Positions 36,468-48,905 of a stretch of 64,000 nt of DNA are shown piece by piece. Location: positions 60,771,947 through 60,835,946 of the forward strand of contig CM060191.1 in the NCBI GenBank assembly GCA_030549335.1. The letters are read 5' to 3'. The notes under the pieces are model-generated. The model was not told where the DNA came from and did no database searches. It was given only the letters and a program-made list of their open reading frames with translations. This DNA is from Pontederia crassipes. Taxonomy: Eukaryota; Streptophyta; Magnoliopsida; Commelinales; Pontederiaceae. A program made the translations under genes and the position numbers. The first letter of the stretch is position 1, and the number at the start of each line of letters is the position of its first letter.

Positions 36468-37424
36468 GTGCTTGTTATTCATACCTTATTTCCACTCAAT
36501 AAGGAGATCAGGGTTGGACTTGGATGATCATGCTGACATCACTCTTGGGCCTAGGTTATGGTGCTTTACTGTTTGTGTTCTTACTGAAGCGCCCAAAGGG
36601 TACAAGTTCAGAGAACAATCACTGTCACTAATAGTTTTTTTTTTTTGAGAATTAGTATTTCAATAGTTTCAGGGCTGAAGAGTATATTCTGTTTTCTGCT
36701 TTTCATTTTGCTGATCAATTGATTGATGAACTGTTTTCTTCATTAATAATATTTTTCACTTGCAGGGACCCGACCAAAATGCATTGCGAAACCTTCTTGT
36801 ATTGTTCCTTCTAGGAGGTATATTGGCTTGAGTCCAATCAGATTGGGTTTTTTTGGTCGAGATTCATCAGTGTGTAGGCTACAAGATTAATTCGATATTT
36901 AGTCGGGAGCGGTATAAATGAATCATGATCAAAGCGATGATTTTAAAAATATAACATGACACTACTAACAGTCAGCAATTCAAAACAGGTCACTGTGGGG
37001 TTGTGCCAACCTTATTATATCATATTGGTTTTGGCTCATAGGCAAAGTGAGCCGTAAGAGTGGTGATTCCGCAGCCATTAGAGTAACTTACAAATTCATC
37101 AAAGCATATTATATATGCAACTCACAGTCCGTTAGACAATGAACGATCACAGATAGTTTGAATATTGGGTATTCTTATGTGCATGGTTGTATTAATTATA
37201 TCTGACTACATCATATGCAGAAGTCAGTAAAAGGATTTCGGTGTAAAGTGATTAAAATCCATGGAATGGACACTCGAGTCAATCTTTCGACAAAATCCAA
37301 TCATATATCATAGCTTTCTACATATTTCACACTTCGCAGATACCAAAATATTGTCCTCGATAATTTTACAGGCAGACAAAAGGACAAAAAGGAGTGAAGC
37401 AATTTGTTAACACAAATTTGGGCA
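36468..37424. other. Intergenic, no gene recognised
   Basis: A 60-codon open frame at 36466-36648 has no recognisable family. The remainder is non-coding and its end should include the 3' UTR of the SPARK gene on the minus strand. Confidence 0.45.
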
Positions 37425-38743
37425 CTAAGGAATGAGGGAGAGAAAAGACAGAACTATAGACGATGAAAGAACAAGGATGAAGAGGGGAACGGTCGAATGG
37501 TGCGAGGAGGAGGATTCACCGCCGATGTGCTGGAACTGGAGGGAGTCGACAGCTAGGGGCATATTCTCTTGGTCCGGACTACATTTGTAGTTGGTTCCAT
37601 TGCGGGTGGCCGGGTGTGCACTGTACAGTATGGCACGCAGGACAGCCGACACTGTCGGAATGTACGCTGTTCTGTTCTTGGCTAGCAGCCAAGTCAGTCC
37701 CATCAGCTGGCAATCTCGCCGGAACATCCTCGTCCCTCTGTCATCTCCGGAATCGGCGCCACTTCCACCACCATCTTTAGGTGCCTTCAGCTGCGGTTAC
37801 CGAATCCATTAATTCTAATCATAAGCGGATTGTTGTCTGATAACTTTGTCCGAACTAGAACGATATATCATATCGATCAATGTAATAAATGATGCATATG
37901 CAGCTCTACAGTACTTCTGACTACATCATTCTAGTAAGCTAAATAATACCCTGAAGAGAATATGGTAAGAGACGATGATAGCAAGAAGCAAACCTTTTCC
38001 AGCGAGTGAAGGCACCGACTGCACCCAGCATAGGACGCATTCCGGCAGTCACGCTCCAGCTTCCGGACGGCGGCCGTCGGCGTGGCATTCCGGACGCCAC
38101 CGCTGCCGACAGTGGCCATGCTGATATTGAACGCCGCGGGGCAACGGAGAGACCCGAGTTGGTGGAGCCTGATGCCGCAGAAGCAGAGTACCGTGTCGCA
38201 GGTCGCATTGGGCTGCGGCAATCGTATGTCCCGCCGCGCCAGAGAGCTCTGTAGAGAGTCCACGCACCGCTGGTTGTCGTCCGGCATCATCGGCCCCGCG
38301 TCCTCGTCTGAGCCGGCCGGCGCCGATGGCCGGACTTCGAGGGCGGAGCGCGCGTGGGCGGCGAAGAGCCAGGCGGCAAGGACGGGACAGCAGCGCGAAC
38401 GGTCGAGGCCGCCGCGGACGCAGGCGTCGCCGACACCGCCGAAAAGCTCGTCGGAGAGGTCCAGCCGGCAGGCGGCGGTTTGGTTTGCGGCCTGGTCGAC
38501 GGGGATAGCCGGGACGGTGATGGGAATGGTCGTAACCGCCGGCGACGAAGGAGAACCGAAGTTTCCGGGGTTCAAGGGTTGCTGTTCATCGGAATAGTAA
38601 AGCTCAGGCAGGGCTGCCGCGGCTGAGCGGGACGTTAGAGAGGGCATACAGAGGAGGAAGAAGAGAGCAAGGTGTAACGCCGTCGTCGCGATAGTAGTTG
38701 GAGCGGCGGACGTGGTAGGAGCTGCAGCACTCGGCGGTGCCAT
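37425..38743 (-). CDS. SPARK-domain GPI-anchored protein, At4g28100-like
   Basis: Two exons on the minus strand, 38743-37994 and 37790-37425, joined in phase 0 by a GT-AG intron, encode about 371 aa. A hydrophobic N-terminal segment (ALHLALFFLLCMPSL) is a signal peptide. The SPARK domain is rich in spaced Cys: CRLDLSDELFGGVGDAC, SRCCPVLAAWLFAAHARSAL, PMMPDDNQRCVDSLQ, NATCDTVLCFCGIRLH and, in exon 2, RRDCQLMGLTWLLAKNRTAY. A hydrophobic C-terminal tail (VPLFILVLSSSIVLSFLSL) after a Ser-rich spacer predicts a GPI anchor. Several N-x-S/T sites are present. It resembles the uncharacterised Arabidopsis GPI-anchored protein At4g28100; the outer plasma membrane face is the expected site. Molecular function is unknown. 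The coding region is GC-rich relative to its surroundings and seems intact. Confidence 0.85.
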
Positions 38744-38871
38744 TCTTACGGTCTTGTTTATGGAAGAGGAAGAATGCCTCGTGTGTAAACAAAGATGACC
38801 CTCATTTGAAGCGGATGCTGCTTCTAACTTTTAGTACAAAGCGACACCTCATATTTTTCATTAAATAAAGC

Positions 38872-38895
38872 ATATATATATATATATATATATAT
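38872..38895. repeat. (AT)n microsatellite upstream of the SPARK gene
   Basis: A 24-bp pure AT dinucleotide run about 130 bp upstream of the start codon at 38743. It may supply the TATA element of that gene, but no single box stands out. Confidence 0.8.
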
Positions 38896-41800
38896 GAATA
38901 TATAGTATGAATAATATCTGAGGGTCTTAATACTTCAAACTTCTTTCTCACGGAAATTCTTAATTATTTTCAATAATAATGTTCACTATAGTAAAATGTA
39001 ATATAAACATTATTACAGAATAAATAATAATGTGCTATTTGTGTTTCCACTTTCCAGGACAAATTTTGCCTACTAAACTTTTTCCTTTGTCTTCTTAAAT
39101 AATTATCCTAATTACTTTTCCTGTCAAACATAAAAGCGAAGAAAAATAATCTGTTTTCTTGCTAATCTATGCACAATCTTAAATGAATCTCACAAGACAA
39201 AACGACGATAAAAAAAGAGTTATTTTTCCTTCTGTGCAGGTATGGTGCATTGCATATATAATCTTTTATTACATGAACAAGAATAGAACCAAAAGATAAG
39301 AACTAGGAAGAAAATGGAGCGAGCGAACATAGACAAACAAAGGGAGCCGGCTGTTTTTTTTTTTTTTCATGCGTCATTTTCTCACGCATTCCTTAGTGCA
39401 GCAAGTGTTTCTTTCTGACCGTTACTTTGTTGTACATATGTCCATGTTAACTGCGTAAGTAAAAGCTACTCGTTTGCATGTTGATTCATTCTTTCGATTA
39501 ACTCATTTCTTTGTATTGTTTCTTTTGCTGCAACTGCTTTCCATTTGTATAAATATGATTGCTTTGTTTCTCAAAAAGATTACTGGTACTATTAAATGTC
39601 TTGCTTACCGGTACTATTTAAATGGCTTTAATTTGTAATATAATTTTAAGCATGCAAACTATAAGAGTCGTACACATGAGAGAGAAAGCGTGTGTGTGTT
39701 TGTGGCCGGACTCTGGTTCTTGTGCCCCTGGATTGGAGGAAAGCTTTGGATTGTGGTGCTCGTAATCTTGCTTCTTTCTCTAGGCAGGAGAGGACAGTGG
39801 ACTAATTTTTGCTGCTTTGGAACAGAGAAGTATCACTCACATGTGAAGACGGAGGAGGCTGCAGAGTGCAGACTGCTTCGTTTCTACCAACCGCTGCTGC
39901 TGCTGCCTTCTCCTGAGTCCTGCTTTGCTTCCTCCTCTGGCTCACGTGAATGGATGGAGGACTATATGATCTCTATAGTATCATATAGTAATATGTAATT
40001 AATTAAATTATATATTTACGTCATACTCTTGTGTCACGGCTAGGCAATGGGCATCCATTGGATAGTTCTGTGGCTAGCTCCTTCGAAAACTTGCATGCAA
40101 GCAGAGCAAATAATTTTTCTTCGGTTCCGCAGAGTTCTGGCTCTGACGATCGGATGAAAAAATCTCAGCAGAAACTTTCGGCATATGTAAATAATTAGAT
40201 TCGAAATTTTGTTAAGCAAAAGCAAAATGAAAGGGAGAGATGATCATGGACTTGGAGCGGAAATCTTCTACACAAGAAAGCAGCTGATCAAAAGTGATAA
40301 ATTCAAGGACTTAGAGCGGTGCCTCCGATATATGTCCAGTACTTGCAGCTTTCTCTCTGCGGTCAGCATGCAGAACATGATGGCCATCTACGAGTAGACA
40401 GCATGCAGACACGAAGAACTGCAAAATTTAAGGAGCAACAAGAGATCTGAAAAGGAAATCCACATACATTCCACAAAGCTACCAAGAGATCGAAAAGATC
40501 TTCCCTTTGTCTTGACTGCTTAACATGCATAACTCGCTTGCGGATTGAAGTTTTTTTTAAAAAAAAAGAAAGAAAGAAAGAAAGAAATATCATGTCATTC
40601 ATACTAAACTACAACTGATTAAGCCTTTTACTTTGTTTCTCTTTAATTAAATGGGTAGCTATAGATTATAAATTAATTATTCGGAGACATATAGAAAGGA
40701 CAAACGGTCGCAGCCACTGGGGTTGTGAATAATTAATAGAAGACAGGGGATGCCGAAGAAGAGGACAAATTTAACACATCAAATAATCAAACTGGAGAGA
40801 GAGAGAGAGAGAGAGAGAGACCAATGTGGGTCGTCTTTGGGCAGTGTACTGGAATACTACTACTGAATATATATGCAGCTAGCGACGACACGCTACCGGA
40901 ATCTACTGCCGCTCCGCGTCAGGGCGTGTATATACATACATAGATCGTGTACTTAAACACCAAACCCCGAGGCAGACACGATCGCGAACGCCCATAAGAC
41001 CTTAGTTAATCAACCAGCATATTATAAATTATAATGTATGGGGATATCTTATATGTAGCAACAGGAGGGTTTTATATAAATAATTAGCCATGAAAAGCTA
41101 CTTTGCGGTTGTGGATCATCACCTCAGTCATCAAAACAGTATACAACTCATCATAAGATCGGAAAAAGGTTAGAATATCTAAGAAAAACAAGTAACAATA
41201 ATATTTTTAGAATGACAATAGTGTCACTAAAATGATGACAAATCAAATATTAGTTTAAATGAACTATGGTAAACCATTATGTAGTGAATATTTTATCTTC
41301 AGGTCGTTAGATGATGGCCCAACGGGTCACTTTTTCCTCATAGTTCTTATTCTTTTTTATCCATTTGTTTTCAATATATATATATATATATACATAGTTC
41401 TTATTCTTTTTTTATCCATTTGTTTTCAATATATATATTTTTTTCGTCATTTCATATCATTTTAATATATAATATGAATTTTTCCGTATTATAATTGTGA
41501 CTCATTTTTATATGAAATCCTTACATTATAATTTATCATATATTAAATTAATAACTTAATATTAACATATAATATTATTTTATTTAATTAGAATAAATAT
41601 TTGATTTAATTAAATATTTTTAAATTATAATATTTTATTATTATTTAGTTCGATCAATCACTTCAACTGATTCAATAGATTTGATCTAAAATTAAAACTT
41701 ATCCCAATCAAAGTCTCATTCTATTTTGACAACTCTGAATTTGGAGCTAAGCTAGTTATCCCAAGGCCAAGATTTGGACCAGATATCTAATCAAAGGTTT

Positions 41801-42172
41801 TTATCGTTATTTAGTTTTTTTGTCTTTAGGGAATGTGAAAAGCTAATGATCAATACTTCAATTCCAAGTGATAGCAATGTAGTGTGTTTGGGAGATGACT
41901 ATCGCTATGGCTAATAAATATGCAAACACCAACATGTCGGAGGCAATTCACTCTCATGATTTAATGAAAGTTGGGTGGGAGCCACTGGAGGCCGACAAGG
42001 TCTTGCTCCGTTCGAAAGGGTCCTTTGTGGACCGGACCCAATTGGGGAGATGGGCTTCATCATTTGTGCCCCTAATGCATTCTTTTAAATGTAAACAAAT
42101 TTTAAATTAAAGTTTTTAAAATTTATTTCTTAAACTCTAAACATATTTATTTGACATTTTCGATAAAAAGAA
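38896..42172. other. Intergenic, microsatellites only
   Basis: No gene recognised in about 3.3 kb. Contents include a T run at 39353-39368, a GAAA-type run at about 40563-40586, a (GA)n run at 40794-40820 and a direct tandem copy of a roughly 45-bp unit starting TAGTTCTTATTC (41341 and 41395) with (TA)n between. An open frame of 102 codons at 39690-39998 has no similarity I can name. If the copia element had a 5' LTR it would lie at the end of this stretch, but none was found. Confidence 0.5.
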
Positions 42173-43108
42173 CAATGCCAAAATTTGTTGCTAGCAAACT
42201 GGCCAAGTTGGCACGCTTTAATAGTGCTAATTATGATATATAGAGCCGAAGAATCGATATGGGCTAGTTGATAATTTGCAAAAATATGTTGATAATACTG
42301 CTCGAACTCTTTTAGAAAATGATACAGATGAACAAAACTTAGCTCATACAAAAACTATGGAATAGTGGAAGCTGAGTGATGAGAAAGCATGAACCTTCAT
42401 GTATATGGAGGATAATCTCATCAGAGTTTTTGAAATATATAAAAGTGTACAAGAACTTTGGAATGCTTTGAAGAACATGTATGCATCAAAAGATATATGA
42501 ACTTAATGCTCCTATTACATAAATACACTACTTGTAAAATGAAAGTAGATGATAATATATCAGATCACATCAATCAAATTATTGTGATGGTCGTAGTCAT
42601 ATCAAATGTAGATGACAAACTATTCGGAACTGTTGTTCGTGTGAATGAATTTATCGAGCAAGTGATACAATTGCCTTCAATCTTTGTAGTTGAACAAGAT
42701 ATGACTAAAGGAAAGAAGAAAATAGTAATCTTTAATGCCAAGAAAAATGAGGAAGGGCAAGAGGATGAAGCTCACGATATTCATCACAAAAGGAATCTCG
42801 GCCCGAATAGAAAGCAATTCAAGCCCAAAGCCAAGAAGACTTAACGTGGAGCTTGTTATAGTTGTGAAAATTTTGGACATTTTAGATCCAGTTGTTCTAC
42901 GACATCTGGATATAGTCAAAATAAGGGCCCACAACACAGCGAACAATCGAGAAAAGGAATAAGCTCAAGCAAGACGTCATTCCTCAGTGTTGTTGAGTGC
43001 AATGCTACAACGACAAACATAGAAGGGTGATTGTAACTCGTCATATTGCCAAGACAAAGAAGGTCTAATTGAATTCAAAGAACTACAAAAGGGGGAACGG
43101 AGAATCTA
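42173..43108 (+). pseudogene. copia gag remnant
   Basis: Early frames show YKSVQELWNALKNMY-like text across frame changes, then a 128-codon open stretch (42458-42844). A CCHC zinc knuckle (C-YS-C-ENFG-H-FRSS-C) lies at 42854-42895, in the same frame but after a TAA stop. The region ends in the insertion site of the first solo LTR. Confidence 0.8.
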
Positions 43109-46100
43109 TGTAATATCACAAATTTAATTCGCATATAATCATATGGGTTAATGTTATATAATAGGATTGATATGCAGTATGATATATGTGTTAAGGCATG
43201 AGTTGTAACTTATAGTGTTTGATCGTTGAAATTGGCGAAAATTCGCCCAAGACATGAAAATATAATTTTCGAAAATGTCAAAATTAAAAAATTAAAATCT
43301 CGGTAATTATTCCTATATATCAAATAATTTTAAATGTGATTTTACCAATTTTTAGGAGGTTTTTTAGTTAGGTAAAATGTAGACACAAAATCAAAAAATA
43401 TGTAAAATCACGACTTTTGCTCTTTGGACAAAAATTTAGATTTAGATTTCTTGATTATTTATTTTTATAAATATTTTACTTGAATCCAAATAAAAGGTAG
43501 TTTCTTATTTACATGTAATGTCTTAAATAAATGAATGAATAAATAAATAAATGGAAAATGCAAAATCGTTTACTTAAATGGCATTACATGTAAATAGTGA
43601 AAAAATCAAGGGCATTTTGGAAATCTCAATTCTTAACCAGCTTAAGTCGGTTTCCACATCACTTCCTATCCACATCATGGACTCTTTTATCACATGTTGC
43701 TGCCTTCTTATACATCTTATCCGAATTGCAAAAGGGAGGAAAACAATCTAAGAAGTGGAAAAGAATTTTGGGAAAACAAAGGAGTTGGACTCTCTAATTA
43801 TGGTAAGTGTTTTACAAATCCTATGAAGTTAAAACTATTCCTTCCTTTTGATCTAGTGTTTTCCTTCTTTTCATTGTCTCCCCTCTGAAATTCTCAAATT
43901 TATTTTAAGGCAACCCAAACACTAACTACACATGGTGAAGGATAAACACTAAGTGCAATGAATCTATTCTTGAAACTTTAGTTACATAGTTCCATACCTT
44001 TCACTGCTCCAAAAATGAAACCTACTCTGATTGATCATCTTTGAGTCTATTTTCTTTGAGATGTGGAATCAAGTTATTTGGAGCTTTGTAGAAAAGGTTA
44101 TGTCCTCGTCTTTAAGGTGCTAACTTTCCATCCTCCGAAACTATTACCTGATTTTGTAAATTATGTATTGAATCTAATATGCCATAAACTTATTTGATAA
44201 TTTAGGTTACGAAATATGCGGATGTTAGGTTTCATTTAGATTGGAGTCATCAGAAAATGATATGCCAACTAGAAGTTATAAATTGTTAACCGAACCTTAC
44301 TTAATCTGTCAGAATGAAACCAAGGGAAGATTATGTTAGTATTTGTTAAATTTATTGTGCTCATTACAAAGAGTAATAATTTCAAGGAATTTTATTATTT
44401 GTACCATAGGAAGTAGAGAAAAATTAAAACTACTAGAATTGGTGATGTTTACTATTTTATGAAAATGATGAAAGCAAGGTCACTCATACTGCCAGAACAC
44501 AATAACAATATAAAAGTTAGTCTGCTATTGATTTTCTTGATAACAAATCATAATGGAATAAGATTTAAAACTTTTATAGAGTTGATTGTAATATGGAACT
44601 AATGAAAATTGGAATCATGCCAATTGGTTATGTATATAAGAAGATATGGATTTTTCTTTACTATGTTACTACAATAAAATTTAGATTTTCCGACGGGCAG
44701 TTTCCGACGGATAAAAATTCGTCGCAATTTACGACGGATAACGATCCATCGAAATTTCCGAAGGCCACAACCATCAGAAATGAAAATAATAAAATATATA
44801 ATTTCTTATATTATTATTTTATTTTTTGACGATTGGGAATGTTGAAATTTTTGACGAATATCCATCCGTCGCAATTTCCGACGGTCCTAACCATCGGTAA
44901 ATATAAAATAATATAATATAAGGAGTATTTTATTAATATAATTAGCGACAGTTTAAACCATCATAATTTCCGACGGTTAAGACCGTCGGTAAATGAAAAG
45001 TAATATAATATAAGGAGTATTTTATTAATATAATCAGCGATAGTCCAAACCGTCGTAATTTTCGACGGTTCCGATCGTCAGTAATAATTAGCGACAGTTC
45101 AAACCGTCAGTAAGTGAAAAATAATATAATATAAAAAGTTTTTTATTAATCTAATTAAATACAGACCATCGAAATTTCCAACGGTCTGCACCATCACGAC
45201 CGTCGGTAAACTAAAAAATAAATATTATATATAACTAAATATAGTATATTATTATAATTAAATAATTTTCGACGATCACGACTGTCGGTAACTTTAAAAA
45301 TAATTAATATCATATTCATATCATATCATTATAATATATATTATTAATATTTATTAAGTTTTCGACGGTCATAGCTGTCGATAATTAAAATTTCACTATC
45401 CTGCTACTTTTTTTTGTTTTCCCGCTTTCTCATATTTCCCCCTCTCCTCTCTCTCTCCCTCTCCCTCTCCTTGTTGGTGAGCCTCTCCCGACCGGATGAT
45501 AAGCCTCTCCCGCCGGCTACCCTCTCCCTCCCGGACAAACCTCTCCCGCCGGCGACCCTCTCCCCCCATCCCCCCTCTCTCTCTTTCTCTAGCCCGGACC
45601 GGCAGCGGTCGGAACCAGCCGTCGGCGACCGGATCCAGCTTCCAGGTGGCCGCCCACACTGGATCCGGCCACCAGGCGGCCAGATCGACCGTTTGGCGGC
45701 CGGATCTGATCGCTGGCCATCGGATCGGCCGGCTAATTTTTTTATATTATAAAAATTCTTTTGCGACGTTTTTGATCGTCGAAAGTTTCGACAACTTTCG
45801 ATGGTTGCTATCGTCGAAAGATTCGACGGTCGCGACCGTCGAAAGTTTCGGCGATTTCATCGACCGCCAAAAATATCACAGTCGCAACCGTCAAAAGTTT
45901 CGACGGTTCGCAACCGCCGAAAGTTTCGACGGTCGCGACCGCCGGACTTCCATCGGAACTTTCGACGTTTTTTTCCAACCGTCGAAAATCAATTTGAGAT
46001 GACCATTTTTTGGACGAATCGATTTCGCCGAAAAAGCCATCTAAAACCGTTATTTCCGATGATTTTTGAGAAATTACAAACGGTTGAAACTGTCCATAAT

Positions 46101-47645
46101 TGCCATCTTTCTTGTAGTGTGTGTGCAATCTGTAATAATATTAAGTTAGTCCTTATGATAAATAGTTACTTAGGTTATAAAAGTTAATGCATGAGTACCA
46201 TGTAACATTTCTAATTATTCATGTATCATGTATGATATGATAGTGTTCAAATCATAGTAGTAATGTGGTCCTTATCATTATTGTATAGGAGTATAAGAGT
46301 AAGGTAGAGAAAAAAGAAATGAAAGGAAAAACTTTTGTTAACACTGATAAGTAAGTTGGTTTCTCCTACTCTATGTATTTACATCTTTTGAATTCGATTT
46401 GACATTGATTGTAATATATATCCAATACATCTTTGGATAAGTTCTTAAGAATTGTATATTTAGAATGATTGATAAATAGACATGTGATATGTTATGAATT
46501 GATTTCGAGAAATACAATTATGAAAAATACATATAAATGATTGTATGATTGCACATTTGAAAAGCATATGTCATATGACATGGATGGATTTCGAGAAGTG
46601 CAATATTGTCCCATTTGAAACTGTATTTTATATGATTCATCTTGATATATAGTTGTTATGTGATGAATTATACAACCGCATCTGCCTGCATCGGCATATA
46701 TGATGGTTGGAGTTAAGTGCTACATTGGTGATCACAAGGAGAGCCATCTTTAGAGTCCAATCAATCATTTTGTTCCTTAAAAATGGGATGAGATAGGATG
46801 GAGCCAAGTGCCATTCGGAATTAAGTGCTACATCGTGAGAAATTAAGATGGAAGTCACCTCTAAAATCCGTAGGGACTGCCTCTAGAGTCCACATATCGC
46901 TATATGATATGTTCGGATGAGATAGAATGGAGATAAATGCTACATCACAGATCATGATGGGAGCCACATCTAGGGTCCACCTACTTATCATTAGTCAATT
47001 GATGATACGTGCATTCATATGAGAGTAATGCATTTGCATACATACGTGTGATATGATTTAGATGATATTAGTTGCATATTGAGTGAGATACTTCTGATTT
47101 GCATGTTATATATGTAATTATCCAATATATGAAAATAGCTATTTTGACATTATAATTATTTAATGTCTTTTCATGTCTCTCCGAATTGATTAGTCGGTAA
47201 CCCATAGGTTATGAGTTATCAATTTACTGAGCTATTTTAGCTCATGATATTATTTCTAACATTTTCATATTAATATACTTATTTGGATTGTACGAGTTGG
47301 CAATCCTAGTAGGGAGTGTATCTGTTGATGCTAAGGTATTGACGGAAGTTATTCTCACATCCTTTTATTAGGATGTGGAGAGAGCTGATTTTGTATATTA
47401 TAGAAGTGTCATTTTGTATCTTGTAAGAAGGCAAAGTCCTTTTGATAAAATGTAAATCTTAAGGAAGTTGGTTGGCTCTAAAATGATCATAACTTATTAT
47501 ATAGTTTGTTTAATTATATATTTTTGTTCTTATGTTATAAAAAAGTTACAACACATTTTCACATTCCTTCGTAATCTTTATTTGATCGTATGTAATGAAT
47601 CGGTCAACTCTGATTTAAATCACCATTTAAATTGGGGTTGTGACA
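43109..47645 (+). mobile_element. Solo LTR, family A copy 1, TSD ATCTA, with CACTA insert
   Basis: Starts TGTAATATCACAAATT and ends TTGGGGTTGTGACA. ATCTA duplicates lie at 43104-43108 and 47646-47650. Without the CACTA element it is about 3.1 kb, matching the family A copy at 56839-59747 (2.9 kb); shared blocks include TTCTTATTTACATGTAAT and the final CATTTAAATTGG-type end. No coding domain lies within. Several imperfect repeats of GTTAAGTGCTACAT...GAGCCA occur at 46690-46980. Confidence 0.85.
44667..46119. mobile_element. Non-autonomous CACTA element nested in the solo LTR
   Basis: The right end CTTTCTTGTAGTG is the inverse of the CACTACAAGAAAG terminus. The left end TACTACAATAAAA is a mutated copy. 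TGT flanks both sides (44664-44666 and 46120-46122), the 3-bp duplication of CACTA transposons. Subterminal regions hold many TTCCGACGGTC / TTTCGACGGTCGCGACC repeats on both strands, as expected for transposase-binding arrays. The core at 45420-45740 is CT- and GC-rich; its long open frames are low complexity and not convincing genes. Confidence 0.87.
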
Positions 47646-47693
47646 ATCTACATGGGAAACAACTCCTCCTTGGATGTTGAAGGTATTGGAAAG

Positions 47694-48905
47694 TGTAGGA
47701 TCCTAAAGGGCACCAGGGGGGAATTGGTCTTTAATCGAAAATATCGATTTCACGAAATTCGTAGCGGAAGCACAAAATCGATTTTTAAAACCTTTACAAT
47801 TCAGATTATAAACACAATATTAGAGGGGGGAGAGAGAGAGAGAAATCAAACACAAATAGACGAGGTTTGGCCACACCTTAGCCTACGTCTTCGCTCCGAC
47901 TTCTCGACCTCGAGAACACCGGAGATTTCACTAAGCACTTTCTTTATTCCAAATGGGGCAAGGAAGAAATTCTTTTACACCAATCACCTTTTCTCCGCTT
48001 CGAGAGGTAAGACAACCTCTCCTCCTAGCAAGTTAATCTTTTCTCTCGCTCAAGAGGTAAGATTTGGAACCTCTTTTACACAGGAGCTCTCACAATCTTT
48101 CTGAAAAAATAGTTTCTCTCTTTTACAATAGAACACTTACAAGAAGAGAAGAGAGAAAGAGAGAAAGCTCTAAATGATAACTTCAAGAGAAATGATTTTC
48201 TTTTGATTTCTTGAAGTTTTGCTTTGATACTTGGATTCATTGCTTTTGCTTCTGGCCTTGGCACTCCTTTTATAGGCTCTAGTACGTGGAAAATTCGTCC
48301 AGAATTAATTCCACATTTTTCTCCTCAAAATATACCCCTTACTGTTCATTTCATTAATGGACCGGTCGACCGCATTTATGAACCGGTCGACCGCATTTAT
48401 GGACCGGTCGATCGGACTATATGACCATTGCGTTGATTTCTCTAGTTACCGTAGCTGGTCGGTCGACCGAACCATCGATCGGTGTCTCGACCGGTGCAGT
48501 CTCGCAGTTTTGATTTATAGCCATTGAGCTGATCGGTCGACCGGTGCTTGGATTTGGTAGCTCATGCATTAATCGGTCGATCGATGTCTCAGATCCGTCG
48601 ACCGGACTATCTCGACCGGCCTTCATAGCTTCGATCGGCAGGTTGATCGCCCTGCACTATTTTGAGTATAACGTTTTGCACGGTTATTTAAATTAGATGA
48701 TCTTCAAGTCTATGGAAAGCTAACAGAATTCTCTACAAGTTCCACATTCATCAAAAACTAATAAGATCAGTGCCAATTATTTAATCAAAGTGTAGTGCAT
48801 AAAGTTATCTCTTTTCTTTAAACTTTTTAGCATTTTATCTTTAATCATTTGAGGTTTGTATCATCAAAATATAATTTAATATATCATTAAAATTTAGATC
48901 CAACA
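47694..48905. mobile_element. Solo LTR, family B, in the copia protease region
   Basis: Starts TGTAGGATCCTAAAGG and ends TTTAGATCCAACA, a TG...CA pair with inverted GGATC. The flanks GAAAG (47689-47693) and TAAAG (48906-48910) differ by one base. Removing it makes the copia frame read on through this point, which confirms the insertion site. It is 1.2 kb with no coding domain. It carries a cluster of CCGGTCGACCG palindromes at 48361-48620. Confidence 0.82.

Noticed and set aside
38082..38626. Plus-strand ORFs of 82-171 codons
   Set aside because: Antisense shadows of GC-rich exon 1 of the SPARK gene; no family similarity.
39690..39998. 102-codon ORF with a hydrophobic N-terminal stretch
   Set aside because: No recognised family, no upstream promoter signs and no intron support; hydrophobic runs arise easily from T-rich DNA.
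45396..46187. Open frames of 87-168 codons inside the CACTA element
   Set aside because: CT-rich low-complexity sequence and GACGGTC subterminal repeats; open in several frames on both strands, no domain.
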